Part shown: positions 1 through 6,794 of the stretch, one piece after another
Numbering within the stretch: position 1 is the stretch's first letter
Layout of the letters: each line of letters starts with the position of its first letter
Assembly (NCBI GenBank): GCA_028705705.1
Contig: JAQWCZ010000005.1
Span: forward strand, 1-18,455
DNA: 18,455 bases
From: Paludibacter sp.
GTDB taxonomy: Bacteria; Bacteroidota; Bacteroidia; Bacteroidales; Paludibacteraceae
Direction: 5' to 3'
Notes under the pieces: generated by a model
What the model saw: only the letters and a program-made list of their open reading frames with translations
Told to the model about the DNA's origin: nothing
The model's database searches: none
Made by a program: the position numbers and the translations under genes

Positions 1-173
1 AACAACAACAGCCCGACGAATCAAAACCACAAGAACAGAATCAACCGAAAGATATGTCTAAAGACAAGGCAGAACAAATCTTGCAGGCATTGATGCAGGA
101 TGAGGATGAAACGATGGAAAAAGCTAAAAAGTTACCGCCAGATTCCAGGCGCTCTGTTGAAAAAGATTGGTAA
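1..173 (+). CDS. batC: BatC, C-terminal end (5' truncated by window)
   Basis: The frame opening at base 3 is free of stops up to TAA at 171-173 and encodes 56 residues. They run through a Gln/Pro-rich stretch (QQQPDESKPQEQNQPKD) into SKDKAEQILQALMQDED and a Lys/Glu/Arg-rich tail ending in EKDW. The AEQILQAL-type motif followed by an acidic segment is what I recall of the C-terminal tail of Bacteroidota BatC, a TPR protein of the Bat aerotolerance system. The TPR part lies outside the window, so the family is inferred from this tail and from batD and batE immediately downstream. batD begins within about 35 bases of the stop, consistent with one operon. The 5' end is missing only because the window begins here. 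Confidence 0.7.
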   Translation, partial: QQQPDESKPQEQNQPKDMSKDKAEQILQALMQDEDETMEKAKKLPPDSRRSVEKDW

Positions 174-207
174 TTAATGACCTGAAATGCAAACTTGTAT
201 GAATGTT

Positions 208-2040
208 ATGCGAAAAATAGGGAATAAAATACTGCTTGTTGCGGTTTTCATGTTGACAGCCTTCAGTCTGACAGCCAACGATGAACCAAAACTTACCGCA
301 TCGGCACCCGGAACGGTTGTCATGGGTCGACCGTTTCAAATTACTTACACGGCGAATGCCAAAGTTAGTGATTTCAGGGCTCCGGCCATCACTAATTTTG
401 ATATTCTGGCCGGTCCGTTCAAGTCAGAAAGTTACAGTTCGCAGATTATCAACGGAAACATGACGTCGTCGGTTTCCATTACTTTCACTTATACTTTGCA
501 GGCGCAGAAAACCGGAACATTCACCATTCCCTCGGCAACAGTTACAATAGACGGACAGAAAGTGACTTCCAATGGGTTGAGCATCAAAGTACTTCCGGAA
601 GATGATAAAAATTCTTCTTCTTCATCGTCTTCTTCGCAGTCTTCCGCTGCGGGGTCTTCCATATCGGCATCCAACTTGTTTATAAGACCCATTATTTCAC
701 GTACTAATGTGTTTGAGCAGGAGGCTGTAAAACTTACCTATAAGCTATACACGACCTACGATGTAATTCAGTTCAGTAACAAGAGTATGCCTGATTTCAA
801 AGGTTTCCTGAAGCAGGAATATGAACAGACCGGCAATACCCAGTTGGCTTATGAAAGTTACAATGGTCGTAATTTTCTCACGGCGGTACTGTATGAAGTC
901 ATTCTTTACCCGCAAACTTCCGGTGAAATTGTAATTGATAAAGCTGTATTTGAAGCCATTATTCGTGTACAAAGCAAACAGCCGGTACGAAGCATTTTCG
1001 ATGATTTCTTTGAGTCCTATTCAAATGTTGCCCGCAGTATTGATGTACCGGCTACTAAGATACATGTAAAGCCACTGCCACAAGGTAAACCTGCGTCGTT
1101 TTACGGAGTGGTGGGACAGTTCAGTCTGACTTCTTCAGTATCAGCTAATCAGGTTAAAGTCAATGATGCGGTAACCATGAAGATTAATATCGGAGGAAGT
1201 GGTAACATGAAGTTGCTGAGAAATCCTGATGTTAAATTTCCGGATGCTTTTGAAGTGTACGACCCGAAAGCATCCAATAATTTCAAAACATCAGCAGCCG
1301 GACTGACAGGGAATAAAATTATCGAAATTATGTTTATCCCGCGACATGCCGGCACTTTTGAGATTCCTTCAACGGAAATTGCCTATTTCGATCCGAAGGA
1401 GAATCAGTACAAAACAATGCGGACGCCAAACTACAACATTCAGGTGTTGAAGAGTGATGGTACTGTGGAAGAAAATCCGGTTGTCAGCAATTTTACCAAC
1501 AAAGAAGATGTTAAACAAATTGGAAACGATATCCGCCATATCTACACCGGAAATATCAAACTAAAACAAGGAGAAGTCTATGTGTTTGAGCAATTTGTAT
1601 CCTGGCTGATTTTTATCATACCGCTGCTGATTTCACTTGTGTTGTATTTGTTGTTCAGGAAACAAGTCAAAGACAATGCCGACCTGAATATGGTGAAAAA
1701 CAGGAAAGCCAACCGAATTGCCCGCAAGCGCCTCAAATTCGCTCAGAAACTGCTGCGTGAAGGCAACAAGGATAAATTCTACGAAGAAGTGATGAAAGCA
1801 GTATGGAGTTACCTCAGCGATAAATTGATTATCCCTGTGGCGGTAATTAACAAGGAAATCGTGGTAGAAAGATTAACCGGGGATCAGGTCAGCGAAGAGC
1901 TGATTAGTCGCCTGAAAAACATCCTGAATACCTGTGAATATGCCCGCTTTGCACCGAATTCGGGACAACAGGAAATGGGTAATCTGTATGAAGAAACAAT
2001 TGACGTCATCAGTCAACTTGAAGACGTCATTAAAAAGTAA
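208..2040 (+). CDS. batD: BatD, membrane-anchored Bat (aerotolerance) protein
   Basis: BatD belongs to the Bacteroides aerotolerance operon; in this family a large periplasmic beta-rich region is tethered by a C-terminal membrane helix and is thought to act with the VWA proteins BatA/BatB in envelope stress protection. Visible here: a signal peptide (MRKIGNKILLVAVFMLTAF) followed by a BatD-like region with the opening PKLTASAPGTVVMGRPFQ; a serine-rich linker at about residues 135-152; a hydrophobic helix near 463-483 (SWLIFIIPLLISLVLYLLF); and a basic cytoplasmic tail of about 130 residues. Length (610 aa) is normal. ATGs at 187 and 199 are also in frame; 208 was chosen because it gives a compact basic n-region directly before the hydrophobic core, and no Shine-Dalgarno sequence separates the three. 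It follows batC and precedes batE by 7 bases, so it is almost certainly co-transcribed. Confidence 0.9.
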   Translation: MRKIGNKILLVAVFMLTAFSLTANDEPKLTASAPGTVVMGRPFQITYTANAKVSDFRAPAITNFDILAGPFKSESYSSQIINGNMTSSVSITFTYTLQAQKTGTFTIPSATVTIDGQKVTSNGLSIKVLPEDDKNSSSSSSSSQSSAAGSSISASNLFIRPIISRTNVFEQEAVKLTYKLYTTYDVIQFSNKSMPDFKGFLKQEYEQTGNTQLAYESYNGRNFLTAVLYEVILYPQTSGEIVIDKAVFEAIIRVQSKQPVRSIFDDFFESYSNVARSIDVPATKIHVKPLPQGKPASFYGVVGQFSLTSSVSANQVKVNDAVTMKINIGGSGNMKLLRNPDVKFPDAFEVYDPKASNNFKTSAAGLTGNKIIEIMFIPRHAGTFEIPSTEIAYFDPKENQYKTMRTPNYNIQVLKSDGTVEENPVVSNFTNKEDVKQIGNDIRHIYTGNIKLKQGEVYVFEQFVSWLIFIIPLLISLVLYLLFRKQVKDNADLNMVKNRKANRIARKRLKFAQKLLREGNKDKFYEEVMKAVWSYLSDKLIIPVAVINKEIVVERLTGDQVSEELISRLKNILNTCEYARFAPNSGQQEMGNLYEETIDVISQLEDVIKK

Positions 2041-2047
2041 ACGGTAT

Positions 2048-2800
2048 ATGAAAAGCGTAATAATATCATCCATTTTGATGTTTATGATAGCCGGGTTTGT
2101 CCGTGCCGAAGTAGCTACCGTAGATGAAGCCAACAAGTTATATGCGGACAAGAAGTACGCGGAGTCAGTCCTGAAATACGAGGAGATGCTGGCAAAAGAA
2201 GGTGTTGCCCCCGAACTGTATTACAACCTGGGAAATGCCTATTTCAGGATGAACGAACTGGGCAAAGCCATATTGAATTACGAACGTGCTCTGCGCTTGT
2301 CGCCACGTTATGCTGACGCCAGGTTTAATCTTGAATTTGCGAATCAGAAAGTGATCGATAACATAGAGCTTTCTGATACTTTCTTCTTGAAAAAGTGGAT
2401 TGGAGCCATCATGAGACTCATGACTTCGAACGGATGGTTTTACTTTGCAGCGATTTTCTTTATTCCGGCACTGGCAGCCTTGTTGTTATTTGTTTTCGGA
2501 AATACGAAAGTTGCTCGTAAAACATCCTTTTATATCGGTTCAGTTTTGATGATTATCAGCATAGTATCACTCGTTTTCTCAGGTATCAGAAAGAATCAAA
2601 TGGTCAATCACGAAGCCGGAATTGTCATGACCGGAGCGGTTGTCATCAAAGGTTCTCCCGACCGGAGCGGAACTGATTTGTTTCAGTTGCATGAAGGCAC
2701 CCGGGTTGATGTTGTCAGTACATTAGGTGATTGGTTTGAAGTAAAGTTGGCAAGTGGGAGTGTAGGTTGGGTAGAAAGTAAATATGTAGAGAAAATATGA
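2048..2800 (+). CDS. batE: BatE, TPR and SH3-like Bat protein
   Basis: This 250-aa protein has the BatE layout: a short signal or membrane segment (residues 1-20), TPR units at about 24-100 with typical signatures (LYYNLGNAYFRMNELGKAI, NYERALRLSPRYADARFNL), two adjacent transmembrane helices at about 129-151 and 160-180, and a C-terminal bacterial SH3-like domain at about 190-250 (KGSPDRSGTDLFQLHEGTRV, then GDWFEVKLASGSVGWVES). In the Bat system BatE is presumed to scaffold envelope complexes; the exact role is unknown. The frame is open from 1934, but that would overlap batD by more than 100 bases. The ATG at 2048 lies 7 bases after the batD stop and gives a normal N-terminus. Its stop overlaps the next start in the pattern ATGA, suggesting translational coupling. 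Confidence 0.9.
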   Translation: MKSVIISSILMFMIAGFVRAEVATVDEANKLYADKKYAESVLKYEEMLAKEGVAPELYYNLGNAYFRMNELGKAILNYERALRLSPRYADARFNLEFANQKVIDNIELSDTFFLKKWIGAIMRLMTSNGWFYFAAIFFIPALAALLLFVFGNTKVARKTSFYIGSVLMIISIVSLVFSGIRKNQMVNHEAGIVMTGAVVIKGSPDRSGTDLFQLHEGTRVDVVSTLGDWFEVKLASGSVGWVESKYVEKI

Positions 2801-3384
2801 GTTTTATAGATTGGTTATTATTGCAGGATACGAAGGTGTTTTTGTTTCTGAACGGGTTACATACACCTTTTCTGGATGAATTGATGTATATTATCAGCAA
2901 AGTTTGGGTATGGATACCCTTGTATCTGGCTGTGGTTGCCTTTACTATTAAAAAATGGAAAATGGAATCGATTTGGATCATCCTGTCGATAGTTCTTTGT
3001 GTGGTGTTGACGGACCAGTTGACGAACCTGACCAAAGCATTTTTTGAAAGACTACGACCCTCGCACGAACCGGCACTGAAAGGACTGATACATCATGTGA
3101 ATGGTTATTTAAGCGGAAACTTCAGCTTTGTATCCGGTCATTCCTCCAATGTGTTTGGTTTTGCTCTCTTAAGTTCGTTGATTCTCAAACAAAAGGTATA
3201 TACCTGGGCGATTTTCTTTTGGGCTGCCATAGTTGCTTATTCGCGTATATACTTAGGTGTGCATTATCCGCTGGATATATTCGGTGGTATGGTATTGGGC
3301 ATGGGGATCGCGCTTATCATATACACCATCCTTCGGGGATTTCAGAAGAAGTTGTTAGCAGAAATAAAATCCCGGTTCTATTGA
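2797..3384 (+). CDS. PAP2-family membrane phosphatase
   Basis: A 195-aa integral membrane protein with all three parts of the PAP2/acid phosphatase signature: K80-x6-R87-P88 (KAFFERLRP), S113-G114-H115 (FVSGHSSN), and S149-R150-x5-H156-x3-D160 (SRIYLGVHYPLD). These residues bind phosphate and hold the catalytic histidines in the family. Hydrophobic helices surround them, so the active site should face the periplasm. Substrates in related Bacteroidota enzymes include undecaprenyl pyrophosphate, lipid A phosphates and phosphatidylglycerol phosphate; the sequence does not distinguish these. The ATG overlaps the batE TGA by four bases (ATGA), placing it as the last gene of the Bat operon, and a long perfect inverted repeat lies 220 bases downstream. 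Confidence 0.9.
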   Translation: MSFIDWLLLQDTKVFLFLNGLHTPFLDELMYIISKVWVWIPLYLAVVAFTIKKWKMESIWIILSIVLCVVLTDQLTNLTKAFFERLRPSHEPALKGLIHHVNGYLSGNFSFVSGHSSNVFGFALLSSLILKQKVYTWAIFFWAAIVAYSRIYLGVHYPLDIFGGMVLGMGIALIIYTILRGFQKKLLAEIKSRFY

Positions 3385-3603
3385 AACAGGTTGGAAAATA
3401 AGGTTTGGGGTGGTGGGGTTGATAACTACAACTGCTACTAAGCTTGTTTTGGTAAGAAAATAAGGTTAAAAATAAGATAGGGAAATAGAATAGAAAATTA
3501 GGAAATTTATAATGTGTTAAATAAGAGAGTATAAGTAGTCTGACATTGGTAATATCGAAGTGACGAAGCAAACCATTTTAATTTTACTGAATTTAATTGT
3601 TTT
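3385..3603. other. Intergenic region between convergent genes
   Basis: About 220 bases between the PAP2 stop and the inverted repeat at 3604. The stretch is rich in A and G runs on the plus strand, has short frames with no recognisable protein, and shows no promoter pair that I would defend. Together with the inverted repeat it forms the 3' ends of two converging transcripts. Confidence 0.5.
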
Positions 3604-3656
3604 ATCACTATCAAATAAAATCTATCTAAAACAGATAGATTTTATTTGATAGTGAT
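3604..3656. terminator. Perfect 24-bp inverted repeat, likely bidirectional terminator
   Basis: Positions 3604-3627 are exactly the reverse complement of 3633-3656, with a 5-base loop (AAAAC). The stem is AT-rich. On the plus strand it is followed by TATTTTTAAATATTGTTTTA, which supplies a T-rich tail for transcripts arriving from the Bat/PAP2 operon. On the minus strand the tail after the stem is A-rich and a weaker terminator. It lies between convergent genes: the plus-strand PAP2 stop is at 3384 and the minus-strand secreted-protein stop at 3674. The length and perfection exceed an ordinary terminator. Confidence 0.65.
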
Positions 3657-3673
3657 TATTTTTAAATATTGTT

Positions 3674-5470
3674 TTATTCCTCAAGTTCTTCAATAGGCAA
3701 AGTTGTAAAGCTTAGTTCATTCCCATAAGCTGTGCCAACACTATTAGTTGCATAAGCTCTGACATAATACAATGTACCGGCTGAGAGTCCGGTAATGTTA
3801 CTGATAAATGGTCCTCCGATACCGGTTCCGTCAGTGCTAATGCTGTCGCTAATTGTTGGATTTTCAGTTGTACTCCAGCAAACTCCTTTTGCGATAATTT
3901 CAGCTCCACCGTCAGATAGTATATTACCACCGCTAAGAGCACTGCTGTCGGTTATAGCACTTATTTCTACAGTTGTAACTGCAGGTAGGTCAAGCGTAGT
4001 AAAGGAAAGTTGTTGTCCGTAAGTGGTTCCTATTTCATTGGTTGCAAAGGATCGAATGTAATAAACAGTACCTGCATTCAATCCGGTCAGGTTACCGATA
4101 AATATGCTATCTCCTGTTCCAGTTGTAATGCTATCAGCAACAGTTGGACTCTCATTTGTACTCCAGCAGAAGCCTTTTTCTGTAATGGTTGCTCCACCAT
4201 CTGTGATTATTACACCGCTGGCTGTTGCTGTACTGTCTGTTATGGCTGAAACCTCCATGGTGGTTATTGTTGGGGTGGTTGCCAGTGTTTTAAAACTAAA
4301 TTCTTCTCCGTATGCAGTTCCTACGGTATTAGTAGCATAAGCACGAACATAATAAGTTGTACCCGGTAAGAGATTCGTCAACGTACTATTAAATCCACCT
4401 AAACCATAACCGTCTATCGTAATATTGTCATTAACAGTAGGATTTTCTGACGTATTCCAGCAGACACCCTTGTATAATACAGGATCGTGACCATCGAAAG
4501 ATACATTTCCTCCACTTGTTGCAGAATTGATAATAACGTCGTTTACCGTATTTGTTGAGACTGTAGGTAAATCACTTTTAATACATCTGACAGCATATCC
4601 ATTGCCTTGTAAAGATGTATAATTTTTAAAAAAGTTATATCTATAAAACATGGCTCTATAATGTGCTTCAACGTTCGTAGTATTATTTTTTGTCCACCAA
4701 TATGCTCCATCTGATTTGTTGGAAAATACTCCTGTATTACCATATCTCATACCTCCTGATAATCCATTGAATCCGCTTGAATTGTTTAATGTCATGTTGT
4801 TACCCGGAGCACCAGCATCTGAACTTGCTTTCCATCCTGTTTTCGCAGCAAGTGCTTTGGCAATTTTATTTATTGTTTTGGAGCCATCGTAATTATATCC
4901 ACTTTCAATAAGATAATTCTCAAGAATTGCCCATTCTTCAATTGATGGGATATGCCATCCGGCTGGTGCAAGATTTCTACTATCATTCACAGCATGCCAG
5001 TTGTACAATCGTCCAAAATTGTTACCATTATTTGGATCATTGTCGTAATTACTATATGCGCCGGTTGTTAGGTTCATCCATTCAGTATTATTTTGAATTT
5101 CCGGAATGATGTCGCCATTTCGATACCGGGTCGTTTTCAGGTTTTCAACCAGCCAGGTCTGAGTTCCTATTGTAACGGTTGTATAACGGTTTCCGTCAAT
5201 GTCTATGTAAGTGCCTGTTGGTAAAGACGGCATGAAAGAAATACTATCAATATTAGCAATCAACATTGTGTTGGCTACAGTGCTATTCTTACTTAAAATT
5301 AATGTATCTAAATTGCTTGAAAATGAGAGGCTGTCAATATCATAAACAGCAAATTTATTGTCAACCAATCCATTTTTATAAACATATAATGAGTCTTGAC
5401 TAAATGCGGATGATATTGCTAAAAATAAAATTGCCAGGGTAAAAAATATTTTTTTCATGGAGATCATCAT
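3674..5470 (-). CDS. Secreted protein: FSU_Mpa-type domain plus three Fn3-like repeats
   Basis: Encodes 598 residues. A signal peptide (MKKIFFTLAILFLAISSAFS) is followed by two ~25-residue units ending in IDSLSF and IDSISF (about 27-80). Residues ~86-297 match the pattern of the Fibrobacter succinogenes major paralogous domain: DGNRYTTVTIGTQTWLVENL, then RLYNWHAV, GWHIPSIEEW, SGGMRY and YAVRCIK. Three Fn3-like repeats follow (~302-396, 400-492, 496-590), each with a GxCWST/NTxExPTxxD motif and a YYxRxxATNxxGTxYGxxxSFxT strand. The protein ends soon after the third repeat (LPIEELEE) with no T9SS sorting domain and no lipobox, so its final location is unclear. The first ATG overlaps the upstream gene's stop as TAATG; ATGs at 5467 and 5458 are alternatives, the latter giving the more standard MKK start. 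Function is unknown; such domains are typical of large surface or adhesive proteins. Confidence 0.85.
   Translation of the reverse strand: MMISMKKIFFTLAILFLAISSAFSQDSLYVYKNGLVDNKFAVYDIDSLSFSSNLDTLILSKNSTVANTMLIANIDSISFMPSLPTGTYIDIDGNRYTTVTIGTQTWLVENLKTTRYRNGDIIPEIQNNTEWMNLTTGAYSNYDNDPNNGNNFGRLYNWHAVNDSRNLAPAGWHIPSIEEWAILENYLIESGYNYDGSKTINKIAKALAAKTGWKASSDAGAPGNNMTLNNSSGFNGLSGGMRYGNTGVFSNKSDGAYWWTKNNTTNVEAHYRAMFYRYNFFKNYTSLQGNGYAVRCIKSDLPTVSTNTVNDVIINSATSGGNVSFDGHDPVLYKGVCWNTSENPTVNDNITIDGYGLGGFNSTLTNLLPGTTYYVRAYATNTVGTAYGEEFSFKTLATTPTITTMEVSAITDSTATASGVIITDGGATITEKGFCWSTNESPTVADSITTGTGDSIFIGNLTGLNAGTVYYIRSFATNEIGTTYGQQLSFTTLDLPAVTTVEISAITDSSALSGGNILSDGGAEIIAKGVCWSTTENPTISDSISTDGTGIGGPFISNITGLSAGTLYYVRAYATNSVGTAYGNELSFTTLPIEELEE
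3701..4567 (-). repeat. Three tandem Fn3-like protein repeats
   Basis: Three in-frame copies of about 95 codons lie at the 3' end of the 598-aa gene. Each copy encodes the order SAITDSS/T-type strand, GG or SGG segment, KGxCWST/NT, ENPT or ESPT, LxxGTxYYxR, ATNxxGTxYG and SFxT. The second and third copies are the most alike (TVxISAITDS / TMEVSAITDS). They are divergent at DNA level, so this is an old duplication rather than a recombining array. Confidence 0.8.
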
Positions 5471-5985
5471 TAATTAGTTTTTAAAAATTTATTAGAGGAT
5501 ACCGTTTTCCCATCGTTTATAAATAGATAGTATAATCCGTTAGCCCAAGTTGAAATATTAATAGTATGTTGATTGTTTTCTCTATGATTTAACTTTTGAG
5601 TATAAATTATTCGACCTTCAAGTGAGATAATTTTTAAATCAACCTCAGAGCTATTGTTTGAATTAAGTACAATATTTAAATACTCTTTAGCGGGATTTGG
5701 GAAAAGATGAATTTTATCATATGTTTTAATAGATGGAGATTCAATGTCTGTAGTAGGAGTGAAATGTATATTTCTGACACTATTCAGTGAAAAGGACAAA
5801 GGTGTCCCGACTTTTAAATTAATTTTGATACTTCCGGGAAGAAAACTTAATGTTTTGATGTTATGAATGGAAATTGGAGTTAGATTTCCTTTTTTTTCCA
5901 ACACATTTAAATTTTGTGCATTTAATCCAACAATGCTGATGATGGCAAAAGCAAATAAACTGGTTTTGATTTTCTTGATAATCAT
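5470..5985 (-). CDS. Small secreted protein with T9SS type A sorting domain
   Basis: A 171-aa protein: signal peptide (IKTSLFAFAIISIVGLNAQ), a region of only about 65 residues, then a C-terminal sorting domain from about residue 92. The latter shows the hallmarks of T9SS type A domains: HLFPNPAKEYLNI, LEGRIIYTQKL, and a final NGLYYLFINDGKTVSSNKFL. In T9SS species such domains take the protein across the outer membrane and are usually removed. The mature part resembles the N-terminal module of the neighbouring 598-aa protein: two short units, one ending IKTLSF and one ending RNIHF. There is no room for an enzymatic domain. It is the upstream gene of a two-gene unit (TAATG overlap) with a promoter candidate about 100 bases before its start. 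Confidence 0.85.
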   Translation of the reverse strand: MIIKKIKTSLFAFAIISIVGLNAQNLNVLEKKGNLTPISIHNIKTLSFLPGSIKINLKVGTPLSFSLNSVRNIHFTPTTDIESPSIKTYDKIHLFPNPAKEYLNIVLNSNNSSEVDLKIISLEGRIIYTQKLNHRENNQHTINISTWANGLYYLFINDGKTVSSNKFLKTN

Positions 5986-6085
5986 GTTATTTGTATTAAA
6001 ATGATAATTTTTTAACTAAAAAGGGTAACAATGTATATTTGAAATGATGTAAATGACTACATTTAAAATAAATGCAACAAAAATA

Positions 6086-6114
6086 CAAATATAAGTTGAA
6101 TGGGCAAAGACAAA
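6086..6114 (-). promoter_or_regulatory. Bacteroidota-type promoter for the minus-strand secreted-protein pair
   Basis: Reading the minus strand, TTTG (6114-6111) is followed after 17 bases by TATATTTG (6093-6086). This fits the Bacteroidota primary sigma factor consensus TTTG-N17-23-TAnnTTTG exactly. The predicted transcription start would be near 6080, giving a leader of about 95 bases before the ATG at 5985. The assignment is by motif match alone. Confidence 0.6.
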
Positions 6115-6162
6115 GCACGCGATATTCAATTCACTAACGGAATTTTATCAATGGTTGATTGA

Positions 6163-6206
6163 TATTGATTTAATGCAAACCAAATTTTCTCAATATTAAA
6201 TCAATA
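6163..6206. repeat. 12-bp inverted repeat with 20-base spacer
   Basis: TATTGATTTAAT at 6163-6174 is the exact reverse complement of ATTAAATCAATA at 6195-6206. It lies upstream of both divergent transcription units, about 50 bases beyond the minus-strand -33 element. It could be an operator or chance in AT-rich DNA; there is no T-run typical of a terminator. Confidence 0.35.
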
Positions 6207-6303
6207 CTTAACAATTTGCAATACGGATAAATATGTCTGGTGTTTTTTTGTTGCTAAATTATAATAAAAATATATAGATATTAGGAAATATTAAAAAAAT
6301 AGA

Positions 6304-6311
6304 TAATTTTG
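6304..6311 (+). promoter_or_regulatory. Possible -7 element upstream of the propeptide ORF
   Basis: TAATTTTG matches TAnnTTTG, but no TTTG or TTG sits 17-23 bases before it. It would leave a leader of nearly 200 bases. An alternative is TTTG at 6308-6311 acting as the -33 element for the imperfect TAGTTTG at 6330-6336. The plus-strand transcript probably starts in this area, but the exact site is not settled. Confidence 0.3.
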
Positions 6312-6513
6312 CATCATGGTTGTGAGTCGTAGTTTGATTTGATAATTTCAGTTATTAGTTTCTTTCAGTAGATGTTAACTTCAACCAAACTTCAGATAAG
6401 ACCGGATAAATGAGTGAAAACAACAGGATGCCTTTCGGTTGAAACATTGTGCTGGTAGAAACGGAACTATATAGCTGACATTGAATACCTTATCTTACTA
6501 AAAATTTTAAACT

Positions 6514-6768
6514 ATGAGACCTACAACGTTACTTTCCTGTAAAAAGCTATGCTATTCACTTCTTATACTTTTTTATACTAGTAGTACTGCCTATGGTAGT
6601 TATGTCGATCAATCCACTGCTCAATTAGTAGCTATGGATTTCCTACGTGCACGTATTACACGGAGCCCGCAAGCGCGTTTAAAGTTTTTGGCTGCTCAGC
6701 AGCTTGAAATGAAACTGGTAAACGGCGAGTTTGCTGATGATTCAGGTGTAAAATACATTTTTTTATAA
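6514..6768 (+). CDS. Short ORF resembling signal peptide plus C10-protease propeptide (Spi/PrtT-like), probably truncated
   Basis: Encodes 84 residues. A signal peptide (KKLCYSLLILFYTSSTAYGS) is followed by VDQSTAQLVAMDFLRARI, which resembles the start of Spi/PrtT-type propeptides of C10 cysteine proteases (SpeB, PrtT, interpain), where a hydroxylated residue, Ala and FL pattern precedes the first helix. The end, VNGEFADDSGVKYIFL, matches the place where such propeptides normally continue into a Tyr-Ile-Phe-Asn strand and a GFVIVSADD-like motif, but here a TAA follows. No C10 catalytic domain exists downstream in any frame. Two readings are possible: a 5' remnant of a C10-type gene cut by the neighbouring AT-rich gene, or a free-standing inhibitor like streptococcal Spi. 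Its codon use is less AT-rich than the next gene, favouring different origins. It ends 26 bases before the metalloprotease-like gene. Confidence 0.5.
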   Translation: MRPTTLLSCKKLCYSLLILFYTSSTAYGSYVDQSTAQLVAMDFLRARITRSPQARLKFLAAQQLEMKLVNGEFADDSGVKYIFL

Positions 6769-6794
6769 AATTTAATTACTTTAAATCTGCATTT

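Larger units (their letters stand above)
5986..6513. other. AT-rich intergenic region between divergent genes
   Basis: About 530 bases without a credible gene. It holds the minus-strand promoter at 6086-6114, a small hairpin inside the corresponding leader (TAAATG/CATTTA, 6050-6065), a 12-bp inverted repeat with a 20-base spacer (6163-6174 with 6195-6206), and a lone plus-strand -7-like TAATTTTG at 6304-6311. The last 170 bases before the ATG at 6514 are less AT-rich than the rest and contain only an 11-codon frame. Confidence 0.5.

Noticed and set aside
610..665. Serine-codon run in batD as a possible phase-variable tract
   Set aside because: The run mixes TCT, TCA and TCG codons with no long pure repeat unit, so slippage is unlikely; it is a linker of low complexity.
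3317..3571. Antisense reading frame across the end of the PAP2 gene
   Set aside because: It overlaps a well-supported gene, has a phenylalanine/serine-rich composition typical of reversed AT-rich DNA, and shows no domain.
3701..4567. Possible CRISPR-like or satellite array from the repeated appearance of this stretch
   Set aside because: The periodicity is about 285 bases and in frame; it reflects three Fn3-like protein repeats, with no short identical repeats and spacers.
6410..6442. An 11-codon frame (MSENNRMPFG) in the leader of the propeptide ORF
   Set aside because: Too short to judge, with no ribosome-binding support and no attenuator-like hairpins around it.
6745..6768. A recent frameshift in the T-run at the end of the propeptide ORF hiding a full C10 gene
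   Set aside because: Reading on in the other two frames meets stops at once, and the following DNA encodes the metalloprotease-like protein, not a C10 domain.
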